DNA of 64,000 bases from Alligator mississippiensis (lineage: Eukaryota; Chordata; Crocodylia; Alligatoridae), in the NCBI RefSeq assembly GCF_030867095.1, contig NC_081833.1:75149395-75213394 (forward strand). The letters are read 5' to 3'. The notes beneath the pieces are model-generated. The model did not search any database and was not told the origin of the DNA. It saw only the letters and a program-made list of their open reading frames with translations. Positions 61,178-64,000 of this stretch are shown here, one piece after another (the stretch's first letter is position 1; each line of letters begins with the position of its first letter). The position numbers and the translations under genes are program-made.

Positions 61178-63951
61178 GTATGTGCTTGGCTCTCCCTTAT
61201 TGTGCCTTTCTACCTGGTGGGTTATTAAGCAAAGAACACCCTGTGAGTGGGCAGGAAGCCATGCTATTCTGGTCCATACTGCTCTGAGGAGGAGCAGTGC
61301 AGCTGCACTGATCACTGGGAATGTGCAGTTCAAATGAAGCTTGCTGGCCACTAAGTGGAGCTAAAACGCAACAAGTGTTTCGGGGGACTTTGCAGCAGCT
61401 GGCTGTGAGTAGAGCAGACAGGTTAAGCTTCCTGTTGTAGGATTTTGCGTGTCTTTACTTTGCTCCTGTGAGGGGTCTGGCCTGCTCCGAGCTGCACAAT
61501 CCAGCATGATGCTAATGTGTGCATCTTGGGAATCCAGCTGTCTGAGTGCAGGGCTCATAAGCAGGGCACCCGAGTTGTAGCTCTGTCCCCAGTACTGACT
61601 TCTGTGGATTTGGCAAGTCGCTGTGGTGGCAAAATTCAAGGATGGACTGGGTATTTATATAGTGAGCTAATGCTAAGAAGTGAGTGGGGCTTGGAGAGGC
61701 TATAGAGCCTCAGGCTTCAGGGCTTAAAACAATTTTGACTAAGTGAGGATGAGATTTCCATGTAGGGCAGGTCATTCAGACTTGCTGACTGGCAGGCTCC
61801 TTTTACCGTCCTCCAAAATGTCCAGTGCTGGTCACAGATAGAGACAGAATAGTGGACTAGGTAGAGCAAAGAGCTGATCTGGTCTGCGGTTCCCATGCCT
61901 CTGCTTCCCTGAGGGTCAGTTAGGCAATACGTGCCCACAGTAACTTCCGGGTGCATCTGGATTAATTGTAAACCCCTATATAAATATTGAAGCTAACTGA
62001 CAAATGGGATTTGCAGCACATTGGAAATCCTGCTGTTGCACCATCTTTATTTATCTTTTTATTTTTGCCTGGAATTGGGGGGGAAATTTTGAGATGGCAA
62101 AGCTGCTTGCTGAATGCAGAGGTTGGAAGAAAAACCTTGGGCTTTAGAAATGAGGAGGTATTAATAGGAGATGGAATCTGGCCAAGGAGCATGGGGAAAT
62201 ACGGGTCATGAAGAACCCAGAACTAATTCGTTTTTGAGATGTGGCAGACTCTCTTGGTGGCTGAGTCACTCTGGTGCCTCTCGGCCATGGGAGGGAGAGG
62301 TGGGGGGGATGAGGAAGTACACTGCATCTTAGAAAGATGCTCTGGGACTAGTCCCATCATAGAGAAGAGGACTGGGAGAACTAGCATTCCCATGTACTTC
62401 AGGTGGGTGCAGGGATTAATGTTCATCTGACCTAGACTTTAAACCTTCGGCTTGGATTCCCCATGATTGGGAAATTTTGATTTTTTCATAAAACCCTGTT
62501 TTCTAACAGGAAGACGTTTCATTTGGAATCCTTCTCCCCACCCGAACACATAAGAAGTGGTCCAGGGCTGTGCTAGCCTGGGTGCATTTGTCAAGTTGAA
62601 TGCTCTGTTCTAAGTAAGGGATATTCATGCAGCTCCGTTATCTTAGTTGCGGCTAAGGTTCACATTCAAACCAGCTCAGTGATGACAGGTCTTGATTCCT
62701 GTCCTTGTTCGGTGGCTGAAGTGATGCAAGTTGACTTGCTTCTCTAAATATCACCAGCTGTGATGACTGGTATCAGTCTGAAGACTGAGACAGTAGATTG
62801 AATGGGGAAAGGAGACTGAGCTGCCTCATCTCCCAGTTCTCTGAGATCACACGTGCTCCATGGGTGCAATTCAGCCCGTTCCCCTAAACAGGAGTGCAGT
62901 GATCTGAGAGCTGGATCTTGCACGTCTAAACCAAACTTCATGCATGGGGGTCTGCCTGTGATAAGCACAGGGAGGGAAGATTCTTGTTTTTCATGGCCTT
63001 GCTTTCACCTGATGGAAAACGCTTGCTCATCTGAACAGTTCCTCTGTTTGGCTGTTTTTTGGCTCGATATTCTGCTATTTCTAGAACTACTAGTTGAAAA
63101 GCCAGTATTTCAAATCCACTCCAGTCTTAGCTGGTACAAGAAGCAATGTGTGCAAGTTCAAGTGAAGGTGCTGCAGGAAGCCAGGAGCAGCTGCTCACTT
63201 TGGCTTTATTTTATAGGTGGCTTAAAAACATAAAACCTGTGCTGTCGGGGGTGAAGTGGGTTTTTTATGCTACGGTGGAGCAATTGCAATTGGACGTGAC
63301 ATGGAAGTTTTAAAACAAAAAAGTGCTCTCAAATGAGGCAAGTATCCACGTTGTAGGTTATTGGTCTAGAGGCAAAAGGAATTGGACCTCGTGGTAGAGG
63401 CGATTGATTATCTTTTATTAGACCAACTAGATTTTTGCAAAAACAAATTATTTGCAAGATTTCGGGCATAAGCACCCTTCAAGCATTGGAGACAAGATTG
63501 TAAAAGTAATGAAAAAGAAGCAAGCACTCGGATGAAGCGCATTCACAGTGCCCAGCACTGCCTCGACGACGGAGTGGAGTAAAAGGTGCATTAGCAGTGT
63601 CCAGCTATTTGAGGATGTTTTTTATTTCCAATGGAGATGATACTCCTGTTGAGGAAAATCTGATCTAAAAATAAGACCGATCCCCAGGTCCTGTTGTCAG
63701 AATCCCACTCGATCCATCCACGTGCACTGCACTGCGTGGGTGAGGGGAGGGGATTGTCAGCAGTGAGATGCAGCGAAGCAGAAAAAGTAAATGAAAAGCA
63801 ATTCCTTTAAGTCCTGCTTGCCAGAAGGAGAGGCCCGGCTCTGAGAAGCAACAGGGCTAATTTTCCCTTGAGGGCAGCAGCCCGTCCCCCCAATGCTTTC
63901 TCTTCCCTGCGGCTGTCTCATCTAAAGCATGGCTTTGCTCTGCCTTTCCAG
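61178..63951 (+). other. ZC3H18: ZC3H18 intron 8
   Basis: AT-rich intron with one Penelope-like fragment at 63.36-63.50 kb. A dispersed-repeat-like patch near 61.57-61.65 kb may be MIR. No coding sequence was recognised. Confidence 0.6.
63360..63500 (-). mobile_element. Penelope-like fragment with hammerhead-like remnant
   Basis: The plus strand has TGATTATCTTTTATTAGACC and TTGCAAGATTTCGGGCATAA. On the minus strand at 63485-63451 it reads GCTTGA (CTGAYGA in others), stem GGG...CCC, GAAA and TCTTGC. It is more diverged than the copies at 43-44 kb. Confidence 0.6.
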
Positions 63952-64000
63952 ACCCAGCGTCCCTCCTAAATTGTCTCCGTGCCAGGAGCCATTCAAGCTT
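63952..64000 (+). CDS. ZC3H18: Possible start of next ZC3H18 exon, cut by window edge
   Basis: A good acceptor (GCTCTGCCTTTCCAG at 63951) is followed by a frame that, after completing the AG|A codon from exon 8, reads RPSVPPKLSPCQEPFKL to the edge without a stop. The phase fits. The residues resemble human SRQAEPPKK only in composition, so it could be a different or alternative exon. Confidence 0.4.

Overview
The window looks like vertebrate nuclear DNA, most likely a sauropsid and probably a crocodilian. The signs are typical intron/exon structure, several CR1 LINE pieces, short Penelope-like fragments of the kind common in crocodilian and turtle DNA, old MIR-type SINE pieces, and gene order matching the human 16q24 block (ZFPM1 then ZC3H18). 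The species call is inference from repeat style and was not tested by a search.

Layout. The first 1.4 kb is the last coding exon of ZFPM1 (FOG1), followed by its 3'UTR and poly(A) signal. At 3.5-4.7 kb lies a small two-exon gene of unknown family with a coiled-coil-like product, whose stop codon overlaps its poly(A) signal. From 4.7 to 12.7 kb there is GC-rich intergenic DNA. A complete five-coding-exon CIDE-family gene, closest to CIDEC/FSP27, lies on the minus strand at 13.07-14.57 kb. A CR1 LINE with most of its reverse transcriptase occupies 18.6-20.3 kb. A complete three-coding-exon thyrotropin-releasing hormone receptor gene, probably TRHR2, lies on the minus strand at 29.6-33.1 kb. A CpG island and the non-coding first exon of ZC3H18 are at 37.3-37.6 kb. 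ZC3H18 coding exons then run from 48.4 kb to the right edge, where the gene is cut off.

The left 38 kb is GC-rich and gene-dense. The right 25 kb, inside ZC3H18, is visibly more AT-rich and carries the Penelope-like insertions and two GC-rich MITE-like elements. The genes are not an operon and do not share a pathway: ZFPM1 is a GATA cofactor, CIDEC acts on lipid droplets, TRHR2 is a hormone receptor, and ZC3H18 links the cap-binding complex to nuclear RNA decay.

The most interesting non-genic signal is a set of short Penelope-like fragments in ZC3H18 introns. Three have perfect 14-16 bp target duplications, several carry hammerhead-ribozyme-like cores, and one is folded into a near-perfect palindrome. 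Other points of interest are an in-frame 33-nt microexon in ZC3H18, a possible arginine-rich uORF, and G-rich minisatellites beside the ZC3H18 promoter.
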